A DNA stretch of 64,000 nt. It comes from an uncultured Roseburia sp. GTDB lineage: Bacteria > Bacillota > Clostridia > Lachnospirales > Lachnospiraceae. The notes beneath the pieces were generated by a model that worked only from the letters and a program-made list of their open reading frames with translations, was not told the origin of the DNA and did not search any database. Every line of letters starts with the position of its first letter. Within the stretch, counting starts at the first letter, position 1. The translations under genes and the position numbers were made by a program. The stretch is taken from contig CAMXSH010000001.1 in NCBI GenBank assembly GCA_947246475.1, positions 62,001 to 126,000 of the forward strand, written 5' to 3'. Shown here in pieces: positions 9,197-16,901 of this stretch.

Positions 9197-9311
9197 TAAA
9201 AATCACCATGCCTTTCTATTAATTTAGAACAAATCTTTAAAAATTCATAACTGATATTTTAATTATACAAAATTTTTCACGGAAATACTAGTGGATTCTT
9301 TGAAAAATAAC

Positions 9312-9339
9312 TTGTCATATCCCAGAAAAGTATTATAAT
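9312..9339 (+). promoter_or_regulatory. Sigma-A-type promoter for the RidA gene
   Basis: TTGTCA (9312-9317), a 16-base spacer and TATAAT (9334-9339) lie about 40 bases before the start. Confidence 0.7.
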
Positions 9340-9379
9340 TAAACTTGAAAAAAGACAGGAAAGGGTTCAGGTGAAGAAT

Positions 9380-9757
9380 ATGAAAAAAATAATAGCTACG
9401 AAACAGGCTCCGGCAGCAATCGGTCCGTATTCACAGGCAGTTGAAGTAAATGGCTTGATCTTTACATCCGGTGTAATACCGATTATACCTGAAACAGGAC
9501 AACTTGTGGAAGGGGGTATTGAAGCGCAGGCGGAACAGGCGGTCAGCAATCTGGCAGCGCTGATCAAAGCTTCAGGCGCCAGCCTTGAAAATACGGTGAA
9601 AACTACAGTTTTTATTAAAAATATGGATGATTTTGCTCTGGTAAATGAAATCTATGCAAAATATTTTACAAAAGATTTTCCAGCACGTTCCTGTGTGGAG
9701 GTGGCACGACTACCTAAAGATGTACTGATCGAGATTGAAGCGGTTGTTGAAAAATAG
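9380..9757 (+). CDS. ridA: RidA/YjgF-family enamine/imine deaminase
   Basis: Hydrolyses reactive enamine and imine intermediates such as 2-aminoacrylate released by PLP enzymes. The reading is family-typical throughout: TKQAPAAIGPYSQAVEVNGLIFTSGVIPI, AEQAVSNLAALIKASGASLENTVKTTVFI and FPARSCVEVARLPKDVLIEIEAV, including the Arg of PARS and the terminal Glu used by active members. I prefer the ATG at 9380, with AGGTGA six bases upstream, which gives 125 residues starting MKKIIATKQAP. The ORF track uses an in-frame GTG at 9371, also preceded by AGGAAAGGG. Cytosolic and monocistronic, with its own promoter. Confidence 0.95.
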   Translation: MKKIIATKQAPAAIGPYSQAVEVNGLIFTSGVIPIIPETGQLVEGGIEAQAEQAVSNLAALIKASGASLENTVKTTVFIKNMDDFALVNEIYAKYFTKDFPARSCVEVARLPKDVLIEIEAVVEK

Positions 9758-9808
9758 AAGAACTGATTTACTGGAAGAATGAGGAATGCCGATAAATCGG
9801 TAATTTTC

Positions 9809-9837
9809 TTGACAAGGCGGTATAATGTTGGTATACT
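9809..9837 (+). promoter_or_regulatory. Sigma-A-type promoter for the NlpC/P60 gene
   Basis: TTGACA (9809-9814), 17-base spacer, TATACT (9832-9837). The start codon is about 110 bases further on, leaving a long 5' leader. Confidence 0.75.
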
Positions 9838-9948
9838 TAAAATCTGGATGTAATATTTTTGTAATAAATTATTAAAAAATATTAAGATATTAAGAATAAC
9901 TTAGGAGAGTTTCATTATCTGTTTAGAGTACATACTGGAGGGAATAAC

Positions 9949-11370
9949 ATGCAGAAAGGAAGAATCCTTAAAATCTTCTTGGGGGCGGGCATACTTATGT
10001 CTGCTGGAGTAATGGTAAATCACATTACATCAATGACAACTACGATGTGTACAGAAAAAGAACTGGCTGGTATGTCCTATACGTTACAGCAGTTTGTCGA
10101 TACCCAGTCGGCAGGTGCCGCTTCGGATCCAGAGGCGATTGTGGCGTTTCCGGATGATCCATCACAAAATGCTCCTGCAGCGCCAGGCACAGATCCGAAT
10201 GCCCCGGCTGTATCCGATGGCGCTGTGTCGGCAGAGCCGGTACCGTCATCTACACCAAAGCCAAAATCTGAATATGATAAAATCGGCATATCGGTGGCGG
10301 CGGATTATGTGAATGTCCGTAAGAAACCAAATACAGATAGTAAAGTACTTGGTAAACTCTACCGGGGAAGTGCAGCTACGATCAGAGAGAAAACTGGAGA
10401 CTGGGTAAAGATCAGATCAGGGCAGGTAGAGGGTTATATCAAGTCGGAGTATCTTGCCATCGGTTTCAGTGCTGAAAAACTGGTAGACAAATTTGGAACA
10501 AAGATCGCCACTGTAAATACAGAGACTTTGAAAGTCCGTGAAGCTAAAAATACAGAGTGTGCGGTACTTACACTTGTGTCCGGGGAAGAGAGTTTTGAGA
10601 TTCTCCGTGAGGACAAGGAATGGGTAAAGATCATGGTTGACGGAGATACGAAAGGGTTTGTTTCTAAAGAGTATGTGGATATTTCCGTTAAATTTAAGAA
10701 AGCAGTTTCCATCGAGGAGGAGCGTGAGGAAGCCAGGAAGAAGGCGGCAGCGGCGGCAGCGGCGGCGAGAGAGGATATGGCACAGCAGCCATCTCAGCCG
10801 TCCAGTAATTCCAGCAATTCCAGTAGTTCTGGCAGCTCAGGTAACTCCAGCAGTTCAAATGGAAATTCAAGCAGTGGAAGTTCAAGTAACAATTCAGGAG
10901 GAGGATCCTCGATGAAAGGATCTGCTGGAAAGTCCAATCATTCCGATCCTTCAAATAAATCTTCCGGAGGGAGCAGTAGCAGCAACAATTCCAGCAGTAC
11001 CATCGGAAGCGGCGACGGTTCTGCAATCGCTTCCTATGCATTACAGTTTGTAGGAAATCCATATGTGTATGGCGGTTCCAGCCTGACTCATGGTACAGAC
11101 TGTTCCGGTTTCTCCCAGGCAGTATTCCGAAAGTTTGGAATCAATCTGCCGAGAACATCCAGTGCGCAGTCTGGTGTAGGAAAGAAGATCAGTGTATCCA
11201 GCGCCAGGGCAGGAGATCTTATCTTTTATGCCCGGAATGGTCATGTAAACCACGTGGCGATCTGTATTGGTGGCGGCAGGGTCGTGCATGCCAGCAATCC
11301 AACCACAGGAATTACTACGAGCAATCTCAATTATCGTACGCCATACTGTGCTAGAAGAGTGATCGGTTGA
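9949..11370 (+). CDS. Secreted SH3-domain NlpC/P60 cell-wall peptidase
   Basis: A 473-residue exported peptidoglycan endopeptidase. N-terminal signal or anchor (about 8-28), Pro/Ala-rich spacer, two bacterial SH3 domains (about 106-168, VAADYVNVRKKPNTDSKVLGKLY; and about 180-240, ETLKVREAKNTECAVLTLV), an Ala/Glu coiled stretch, a long Ser/Asn/Gly linker (280-350) and an NlpC/P60 domain (355-473). Catalytic Cys is in GTDCSGFSQ, and the His pair in NHVAICIGGGRVVHAS; RAGDLIFY is typical. SH3 domains usually bind wall peptides. A strong promoter and AGGAGG-like site GGAGGG precede it. Low-complexity Ser codons in the linker produce the shadow ORFs. Confidence 0.95.
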   Translation: MQKGRILKIFLGAGILMSAGVMVNHITSMTTTMCTEKELAGMSYTLQQFVDTQSAGAASDPEAIVAFPDDPSQNAPAAPGTDPNAPAVSDGAVSAEPVPSSTPKPKSEYDKIGISVAADYVNVRKKPNTDSKVLGKLYRGSAATIREKTGDWVKIRSGQVEGYIKSEYLAIGFSAEKLVDKFGTKIATVNTETLKVREAKNTECAVLTLVSGEESFEILREDKEWVKIMVDGDTKGFVSKEYVDISVKFKKAVSIEEEREEARKKAAAAAAAAREDMAQQPSQPSSNSSNSSSSGSSGNSSSSNGNSSSGSSSNNSGGGSSMKGSAGKSNHSDPSNKSSGGSSSSNNSSSTIGSGDGSAIASYALQFVGNPYVYGGSSLTHGTDCSGFSQAVFRKFGINLPRTSSAQSGVGKKISVSSARAGDLIFYARNGHVNHVAICIGGGRVVHASNPTTGITTSNLNYRTPYCARRVIG

Positions 11371-11403
11371 TCCCTTCAATAGAAAATAAAGTGTAAAATA
11401 AAA

Positions 11404-11450
11404 GAATTCCGGTTTCCTTATAAAATAGGGAATCGGAATTCAATTATTTT
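11404..11450. terminator. Hairpin terminator after the NlpC/P60 gene
   Basis: GAATTCCG (11404-11411) pairs with CGGAATTC (11434-11441) with extra pairing in the GGTTTCC/GGGAATC region, followed by an A/T-rich tract. Confidence 0.65.
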
Positions 11451-11529
11451 ATGTGAAGGTAAACTGAGAATCCAGCGAACCTTAAGTTGAGCTAGCTTGA
11501 CGACGCGAATTTGAACCCTGTTTCGTCCT

Positions 11530-11555
11530 GCGCTAGCGCCCAAATAGCTAGGCGC
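11530..11555. repeat. Small CTAG-containing stem-loop beyond the metallopeptidase gene
   Basis: GCGCTAGC and GCTAGGCGC can form an 8-pair stem with one bulge between the convergent NlpC/P60 and metallopeptidase genes. A further GAGCTAGCTT lies at about 11490. It may be a weak terminator for the minus-strand gene or an interspersed repeat; a whole-genome search would decide. Confidence 0.3.
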
Positions 11556-11574
11556 TTGTGGTTTAACATCTTAA

Positions 11575-12270
11575 TCAGTCCCGTCTCCGGTTTGTAAGCA
11601 GGATCAGCCGGAACAGCTGCAGGGCCGTTGCGAGAGCAGAAGCGACGTAAGTAAGGGCAGCAGCACGAAGAACCCGTCTTGCGCCAGTGTTCTCATCTCC
11701 ATAAAGGATATTGGTACTTTCCAGTATGTTCAGCGCTCTACGGGAGGCATTAAATTCCACCGGCAGCGTCACCAGCTGAAAGATAAGCACAGCGGAAAAA
11801 AGGATCACGCCAATCTGAGCCAGCTGGACATATCCAAGGATCAGGCCGAACAGGATCAAAGGCATGGAGATGCGGGAGGCGAAATTCACGACTGGTACGA
11901 TGGCGCTTCGGATCGCAAGGGGAGCGTACCCTCTGGCGTGCTGGATCGCATGACCACATTCGTGGGCGGCTACACCGATGGCGGAAACGGAAGAAGAACC
12001 GTAGACAGAATCGGACAGCCTGAGGATCTTTGACCGGGGATCATAATGATCGGTCAGGTTTCCGGATATTCGCTGGATGGATACATCCTGAATCCCGGCA
12101 TTGCGAAGGATCATTTCGGCGGCCTGTTCAGCGCGGATCCCTCTCTGGCTGAAAACCTGGCTGTATTTGCGAAAACTTCCGTTTACATTGGCAGAAGCGG
12201 CGATACTGATCAGTACGCCTGCAATGACAAAAATGTAAGTGGGATCAAAATAAGGGAAAAAGAATGGCAT
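11575..12270 (-). CDS. YugP-type zinc metallopeptidase, membrane protein
   Basis: A 231-residue membrane protein of the YugP/DUF2268-like neutral zinc peptidase group. The zinc signature HECGH is in AIGVAAHECGHAIQHARGYAPLAIRSAIVPVVNFASRISMPLILFG, flanked by the PRSKILRLSDSVYGSSSVSA segment. There are hydrophobic segments at the N-terminus (about 8-26) and three towards the C-terminus (125-170 and 200-225). The family is conserved in Firmicutes; its substrates are not known. GGAGAG lies before the ATG. Convergent with the NlpC/P60 gene and divergent from the antiporter gene. Confidence 0.92.
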   Translation of the reverse strand: MPFFFPYFDPTYIFVIAGVLISIAASANVNGSFRKYSQVFSQRGIRAEQAAEMILRNAGIQDVSIQRISGNLTDHYDPRSKILRLSDSVYGSSSVSAIGVAAHECGHAIQHARGYAPLAIRSAIVPVVNFASRISMPLILFGLILGYVQLAQIGVILFSAVLIFQLVTLPVEFNASRRALNILESTNILYGDENTGARRVLRAAALTYVASALATALQLFRLILLTNRRRD

Positions 12271-12441
12271 AATAAATCTCTCCTTTCAATTATAGGATAT
12301 ACAGGAATGGATCATAATACCCAGACCTGCAACGGTATTTATTGACAATAACATATTTTTTTTATAAAATTATGAAGTAATTGCAAACAATAGATTAAAT
12401 CGACAAATAGTCAGGCTAAAAAAATTTGGAGGACATAATTT

Positions 12442-13398
12442 ATGGCAGCATTAATCCCTACTTTTTTACTATTAATCGCAGGTTTCGTACTTCTGATCAA
12501 GGGTGCAGATTTTTTTGTGGAGGGAAGTGCCAGTATAGCTAGAAAACTGAGAGTTCCTTCTCTCATTGTCGGCATGACCATCGTGGCCATGGGAACGAGC
12601 CTGCCGGAATGTTCTGTCAGCATCAATGCCTCATTGACGGGAGAAAATTCACTGGCAGTCAGTAACGTACTGGGATCCAATATATTTAATCTGATGGTGG
12701 TCTGTGGTGTCTGTGCACTATTTGCGCCTCTGATCGTCAAAGCCCAGACCCGAAACCGTGATATCACATTTTCTATCCTATGTGCCGTTTTGCTGGGAGT
12801 TCTTGGATTTTTTGGAATGGAGCTGGAGCGGATGGATGGATGGATTTTTCTCGTGATCTTCATTTTGTTTTTGCTCTATATGGTGATGTCTGCCTTGAAA
12901 GCCAGAGCGGCAGGGCAGGACGTAGAAGATGAAGGTGAAGAGTATGCTGTAATCCCAGTCTGGAAAAGTATCCTGTTCATTGTATGCGGCGTTGCCGCCA
13001 TTGCTTTTGGCGGGGATTTTGTCGTAAAGTCTGCCTCTAAGATTGCCACTACGTTCGGGATGAGCCAGACACTGGTGGGACTGACGATCTGTGCCATTGG
13101 GACAAGCCTTCCTGAACTTGTCACTTCGGTGGTGGCGGCGAGGAAAAAGCAGGTGGATATGGCGCTGGGAAATGTCATCGGTTCCAATATTTTTAACATT
13201 TTATTTGTGCTGGGCATCAGTTCTGCTATTAGTCCCATTGCGGTCATAACAGAGAATCTTGTTGACGTTGTACTTTTGATTCTGATGAGTCTGATCGTCT
13301 GGATCTTTACCTGGACTAAAGAGCGTGTGAACCGCGCCGAGGGCGCCTGTATGGTTCTTCTCTATATAGGGTACTGGGTATATATTTGTGTAAGGTAA
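12442..13398 (+). CDS. Calcium/sodium antiporter (CaCA family, YrbG-like)
   Basis: Exchanges Ca2+ (or another divalent ion) for Na+ or H+ across the membrane. The 318 residues make about ten helices with the two inverted alpha-repeats of the family. Repeat 1 shows GMTIVAMGTSLPECSVSINA and VSNVLGSNIFNLMVV. Repeat 2 shows GLTICAIGTSLPELVTSVVAA and LGNVIGSNIFNILFVLG. The GTSLPE Glu residues form the ion site. GGAGG lies nine bases before the ATG. Upstream is a possible TTGACA (12342) with an AT-rich -10 region. Its stop is 47 bases before the next gene. Confidence 0.96.
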   Translation: MAALIPTFLLLIAGFVLLIKGADFFVEGSASIARKLRVPSLIVGMTIVAMGTSLPECSVSINASLTGENSLAVSNVLGSNIFNLMVVCGVCALFAPLIVKAQTRNRDITFSILCAVLLGVLGFFGMELERMDGWIFLVIFILFLLYMVMSALKARAAGQDVEDEGEEYAVIPVWKSILFIVCGVAAIAFGGDFVVKSASKIATTFGMSQTLVGLTICAIGTSLPELVTSVVAARKKQVDMALGNVIGSNIFNILFVLGISSAISPIAVITENLVDVVLLILMSLIVWIFTWTKERVNRAEGACMVLLYIGYWVYICVR

Positions 13399-13445
13399 CT
13401 GTCATTTTTAGTTTGTTTCGTCGAGTTGCGGAAAGGTGTGAAAAA

Positions 13446-14783
13446 ATGAAGAAAAAACTATTGTGCCTGGTTCTTGTTTTGGGCTTGATCCTGGGGAACT
13501 GGCAAACGATAAATGCTGCTAAAAAACCATCTCTATCATTTAAAAAACTTACATTGAATGTGGGGCAGAAGAAAAAGATTGCGATAAGGAACAAAAATAA
13601 AAAAGCAGTGTATACGTTTCGTTCCTCTTCCAGGAAGATCGCGGCGGTCAGTTCAAAAGGTGTGATCACGGCTAAAAAACAGGGCAGGGCTAAGATCACA
13701 GTGATGCAGAAATTGAAAAAAGGTCCTAAAAAATCATCAAAGAAGATAGGGGTAATTACCGTGATCTGCAAAAAGAAAATCATAGATAGGCCATCTATAA
13801 GTCCACAGCCCACAAATGCACCTCAGGTGGCACCGCCGTCAGTGCCTCAGAATACACCGGCAGTATCTCCGCAAACCACACCCCAGGCGACGCCGCAGCC
13901 CACTGAGACGCCTGTGCCAACCCCTGACCTGTATACAAAAAAGGTCATGACAGTAACCGTATCTGATACAGAGTTACATTCTGTAGAAGGAAATACTTGT
14001 CACGTGGATATGCAGTATTTTACAGGTGAAGCAGCTGGGGAATATTTGAATGGGAAGATTATGGGAGAAGGTACGGTTGTTATAAAAGATTATAAAGAGG
14101 GTGAGACACGCCTTTGTTCGAGGTACATGATCTCTGGCGAGGATTCTGAGGGCAAAAAATGTTCCATGTTCATCGAGGACAATGGAACTATTGACGAGAG
14201 CGGAAAGGCCGTCACAAAACCAATTATAATAACGGACAGCGCAGCGCTGTCGTGGCTTGAAACAGCAGATCTGCAGGGGCGCATTACGGACCAGGGCGAT
14301 GGGACAAAGACCATTGATATTTTGTGGAATGAGTCAAACACCGAGCCGGTGTCCCCTCCCCCAGTGATCCGGCCGGATGAGAGCCAGTCCTATACCAATG
14401 AGATCTTTACCTTTACCATCGATATTGGCAAAACCACATCTGTGACAGGAAGCACAGGGAAAGCTTCGATGATCCATTTTGGAGGAGCATCTGATTGTGC
14501 GAATTTTAAGGGAAATATCGTTTCGGACTGTGTGGATACGAGATTAAAATTTAACGGGCAGATCGAAACACTGTCTGCCAGATATATTCTTTCTGGAACC
14601 GATGCCAATGGAAATCCCTGCAAAATATATGTAGAAAATAATGGTATCGATGATAATGGAATGGTTACCGAACCGGTTATTATTACAGATAATCCTGATT
14701 TTGCATGGGTGGAAAACGCGAAGCTGCATGGGACAGTGAGCTGGTCACCGAAGCTTACCATTCATGTGGCTACCACAAAATAG
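13446..14783 (+). CDS. Secreted protein: lysine-rich Ig-like module plus two DUF3237-like repeats
   Basis: The true start is the ATG at 13446 (GAAAGG upstream, MKKKLLCLVLVLGLILG signal peptide); the longer ORF from 13386 has no signal-like start. After cleavage near INA the protein runs into a Lys-rich BIG2-like module (about 25-115: KLTLNVGQKKKIAIRNKNKKAVYTF, SSKGVITAKKQGRAKITV). A Pro/Thr/Gln linker (120-160) and two homologous domains follow (about 165-300 and 318-445). Both repeats share a pattern such as LxSRYMISGEDSEGKKCSMFIEDNG / LSARYILSGTDANGNPCKIYVENNG, then PIIITD...WLE. This resembles DUF3237 beta-barrels, judged from memory. The function is unknown; export is clear. Confidence 0.8.
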   Translation: MKKKLLCLVLVLGLILGNWQTINAAKKPSLSFKKLTLNVGQKKKIAIRNKNKKAVYTFRSSSRKIAAVSSKGVITAKKQGRAKITVMQKLKKGPKKSSKKIGVITVICKKKIIDRPSISPQPTNAPQVAPPSVPQNTPAVSPQTTPQATPQPTETPVPTPDLYTKKVMTVTVSDTELHSVEGNTCHVDMQYFTGEAAGEYLNGKIMGEGTVVIKDYKEGETRLCSRYMISGEDSEGKKCSMFIEDNGTIDESGKAVTKPIIITDSAALSWLETADLQGRITDQGDGTKTIDILWNESNTEPVSPPPVIRPDESQSYTNEIFTFTIDIGKTTSVTGSTGKASMIHFGGASDCANFKGNIVSDCVDTRLKFNGQIETLSARYILSGTDANGNPCKIYVENNGIDDNGMVTEPVIITDNPDFAWVENAKLHGTVSWSPKLTIHVATTK

Positions 14784-14808
14784 AGGCAGCATTTTGCAAA
14801 AGTTGTGC

Positions 14809-14837
14809 TTGCATTTAGGAATTAAGTGTGATAGAAT
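14809..14837 (+). promoter_or_regulatory. Promoter of the T-box/aspS/gatCAB transcript
   Basis: TTGCAT (14809-14814), 17-base spacer, TAGAAT (14832-14837), just before the T-box stem I region. Confidence 0.65.
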
Positions 14838-14843
14838 GAGCCT

Positions 14844-15140
14844 AATTTAGTTAAAGGCATTGAAGGAAACGATTGCTTATGCAGTGAACTTACGACAGGA
14901 AAAGACGTCACCGACTGAGAGCGTCTTGCGAGAGCGGTAAGCAGGAGAACATTCCGGAGCTGGTATGCTGAACCATACAGTAGGTATACCCGGTGGCACC
15001 GTTATATGCAGATTGAGAGGGAGATTATCTTTGAATCGTTAAGAAGATCTTCAACGCGGGTGGTACCGCGGGTTATGGATAAAAGACGTTCATGCCCGTC
15101 CCAGGCGAAACATTTGTTTCACTGGGGCGGGCTTTTTGCG
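14844..15140 (+). promoter_or_regulatory. T-box riboswitch, predicted tRNA(Asn) specifier
   Basis: The T-box core reads ACGCGGGTGGTACCGCGGG (15054-15072). A stem I can be drawn: TGCTTA pairs with TAAGCA above an internal loop and GGAA with TTCC below it. The 3' side of that loop reads GGAGAACA, placing AAC (14948-14950, Asn codon) followed by A in the specifier position. Uncharged tRNA(Asn) should stabilise the antiterminator and allow aspS expression. This fits the downstream genes, which together make Asn-tRNA(Asn) by transamidation. The T-box identity is certain; the specifier comes from hand folding. Confidence 0.93.
15094..15137 (+). terminator. T-box intrinsic terminator
   Basis: GCCCGTCCCAGGCGAAAC pairs with GTTTCACTGGGGCGGGC, followed by TTTTT. 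Its left part lies downstream of the antiterminator bulge, the usual competing arrangement. Confidence 0.92.
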
Positions 15141-15204
15141 TGGGCGCTATATTTGTCCCAGATGGAACAAAACCTCAAAAAACGAAGAAAGAGAGGAAAG
15201 GATC

Positions 15205-16536
15205 ATGGAATTTGTTTCAGGACAGACAAAAAAAGATGTAGTGGAAATCTCAGATATCCTAACTGGAGACTATGAAGGCAGGGACATCTCCATGAACGGA
15301 GCGATACACACCATCCGCGATATGGGAGAGGTCGCCTTTGTCATTCTCAGAAAACGGGAAGGGCTGGTGCAGACCGTCTTTGAGACCGGAGCGGTGGATT
15401 TTCCCCGGAAGGATCTGAAAGAAGCCGCCACAGTGGAGATTCGGGGAACGGTGAGTAAGGAAGAGCGGGCGCCCCATGGATTTGAGGTCCGGCTTAAGAA
15501 GGTCAGGATCTTATCGGAACCGAAGGAACCTGTGCCGATTCCAGTGGGTAAATGGAAACTGGATACTTCACTGGAGACCAAACTTGAACTTCGTCCCATT
15601 GCTCTCAGAAACATCAGGGAGCGGGCAAAATTCAAAATTCAGGAGGCTGTTGTCAGAGGCTTCCGCGATTATCTGTTTTCACAGGGATTTACGGAAATCC
15701 ATACACCAAAAATCGGCGCAAAAGGTGCGGAGGGTGGTGCAAATATCTTTAAGCTGGATTATTTTCACAGACCAGCCATTCTCGAACAGAGCCCACAATT
15801 TTACAAACAAATGATGGCAGGCGTATTTGACCGGGTTTTTGAAACCGCACCAGTATTCCGCGCTGAAAAACACAACACCAAACGACATTTGAATGAGTAT
15901 ACGTCCCTGGATTTGGAAATGGGGTATATCGAAGGTTTTCAGGACATAATGGAAATGGAAACCGGATTCCTGCAGTATACAGTAGAACTTTTGGAAAAAG
16001 AATATGCAAAGGAATTAAGTCTGCTGGAAGTGAAACTTCCCAAGGTGGATCTGATTCCTCAGGTACGATTTGATGAGGCGAAACGACTGGTCTCTGAGAA
16101 ATATGACCGGAAGATCCGCAATCCTTATGATCTTGAGCCAGAAGAGGAGATGTTGATCGGACAGTATTTTAAGGAGGAGTACGATGCGGATTTTGTATTT
16201 GTGACGCATTACCCATCGAGAAAACGTCCCTTCTATGCCATGGACGATCCGGCGGATCCGGCATGCAGCCTCAGTTTTGACCTTCTGTTTGGAGGGCTGG
16301 AGGTAACCACCGGGGGCCAGAGAATACATGATCTGGATATGCTGAAAGAAAAGATGGAGGCCCGGGGCATGACAGAGGAGGGAATGGAGCATTATCTTAT
16401 GATCTTTAAACATGGCATGCCGCCCCACGGGGGACTGGGGATCGGCCTGGAACGGATCACAATGAAGCTTCTGGGAGAAGAAAATGTCAGAGAGACAACA
16501 CTGTTTCCCCGTGACCTGTCACGGCTGGAACCATAA
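15205..16536 (+). CDS. aspS: Aspartate--tRNA(Asp/Asn) ligase, archaeal-type (AspS2)
   Basis: A class II synthetase of about 443 residues: N-terminal OB-fold anticodon domain (about 15-100, MNGAIHTIRDMGEVAFVILR) and catalytic core with motif 2 VFRAEKHNTKRHLNEYTSLDLEMGY and motif 3 GLGIGLERITMKLLG. It lacks the GAD insertion of the bacterial AspRS, so it is the archaeal-type enzyme. Because gatCAB follow in the same operon and the T-box appears to read tRNA(Asn), it probably charges tRNA(Asn) with Asp for amidation. The ORF track starts at 15136 inside the terminator. The ATG at 15205 with AGGAAAGG upstream gives MEFVSGQ and is preferred. Confidence 0.94.
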   Translation: MEFVSGQTKKDVVEISDILTGDYEGRDISMNGAIHTIRDMGEVAFVILRKREGLVQTVFETGAVDFPRKDLKEAATVEIRGTVSKEERAPHGFEVRLKKVRILSEPKEPVPIPVGKWKLDTSLETKLELRPIALRNIRERAKFKIQEAVVRGFRDYLFSQGFTEIHTPKIGAKGAEGGANIFKLDYFHRPAILEQSPQFYKQMMAGVFDRVFETAPVFRAEKHNTKRHLNEYTSLDLEMGYIEGFQDIMEMETGFLQYTVELLEKEYAKELSLLEVKLPKVDLIPQVRFDEAKRLVSEKYDRKIRNPYDLEPEEEMLIGQYFKEEYDADFVFVTHYPSRKRPFYAMDDPADPACSLSFDLLFGGLEVTTGGQRIHDLDMLKEKMEARGMTEEGMEHYLMIFKHGMPPHGGLGIGLERITMKLLGEENVRETTLFPRDLSRLEP

Positions 16537-16584
16537 CAGAGATAAGAGCCGGGGATTTATATATTTAGGACGGAGGAGATTATT

Positions 16585-16878
16585 ATGGCAAATATTATTT
16601 CAGATGAGACGATTGAATATGTGGGCATACTCGCCAAGCTGGAGCTTTCCGGGGAGGAAAAGGAGCAGGCAAAGAAAGACATGGGAAGTATGCTGGATTA
16701 TATAGACAAATTAAATGAGCTGGATACGGAGGGTGTGGAGCCGATGTCCCACGTATTTCCAGTTATGAACGTGTTTCGGGAAGATGTTGTGGTAAATGGG
16801 GACGACAGGGAGCAGATGCTCGCCAATGCCCCACTGAAAAAAGAGGGAACCTATATGGTACCGAAGACATTTGACTAA
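16585..16878 (+). CDS. gatC: Asp-tRNA(Asn)/Glu-tRNA(Gln) amidotransferase subunit C
   Basis: A 97-residue GatC, the small belt-like subunit that holds GatA and GatB together. Family features are [58 protein letters not shown] and the C-terminal [16 protein letters not shown] site precedes the ATG. It is 48 bases after aspS and 23 before gatA, all on one strand, so one T-box-controlled operon is likely. Confidence 0.97.
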   Translation: MANIISDETIEYVGILAKLELSGEEKEQAKKDMGSMLDYIDKLNELDTEGVEPMSHVFPVMNVFREDVVVNGDDREQMLANAPLKKEGTYMVPKTFD

Positions 16879-16901
16879 TCCGGGGGAAGGAGGAAGCGGC
16901 C

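Noticed and set aside
10780-11020. Repetitive stretch that could suggest a repeat array
   Set aside because: It is the Ser/Asn/Gly linker of the NlpC/P60 protein. Units are irregular codon repeats, not CRISPR repeats with spacers.
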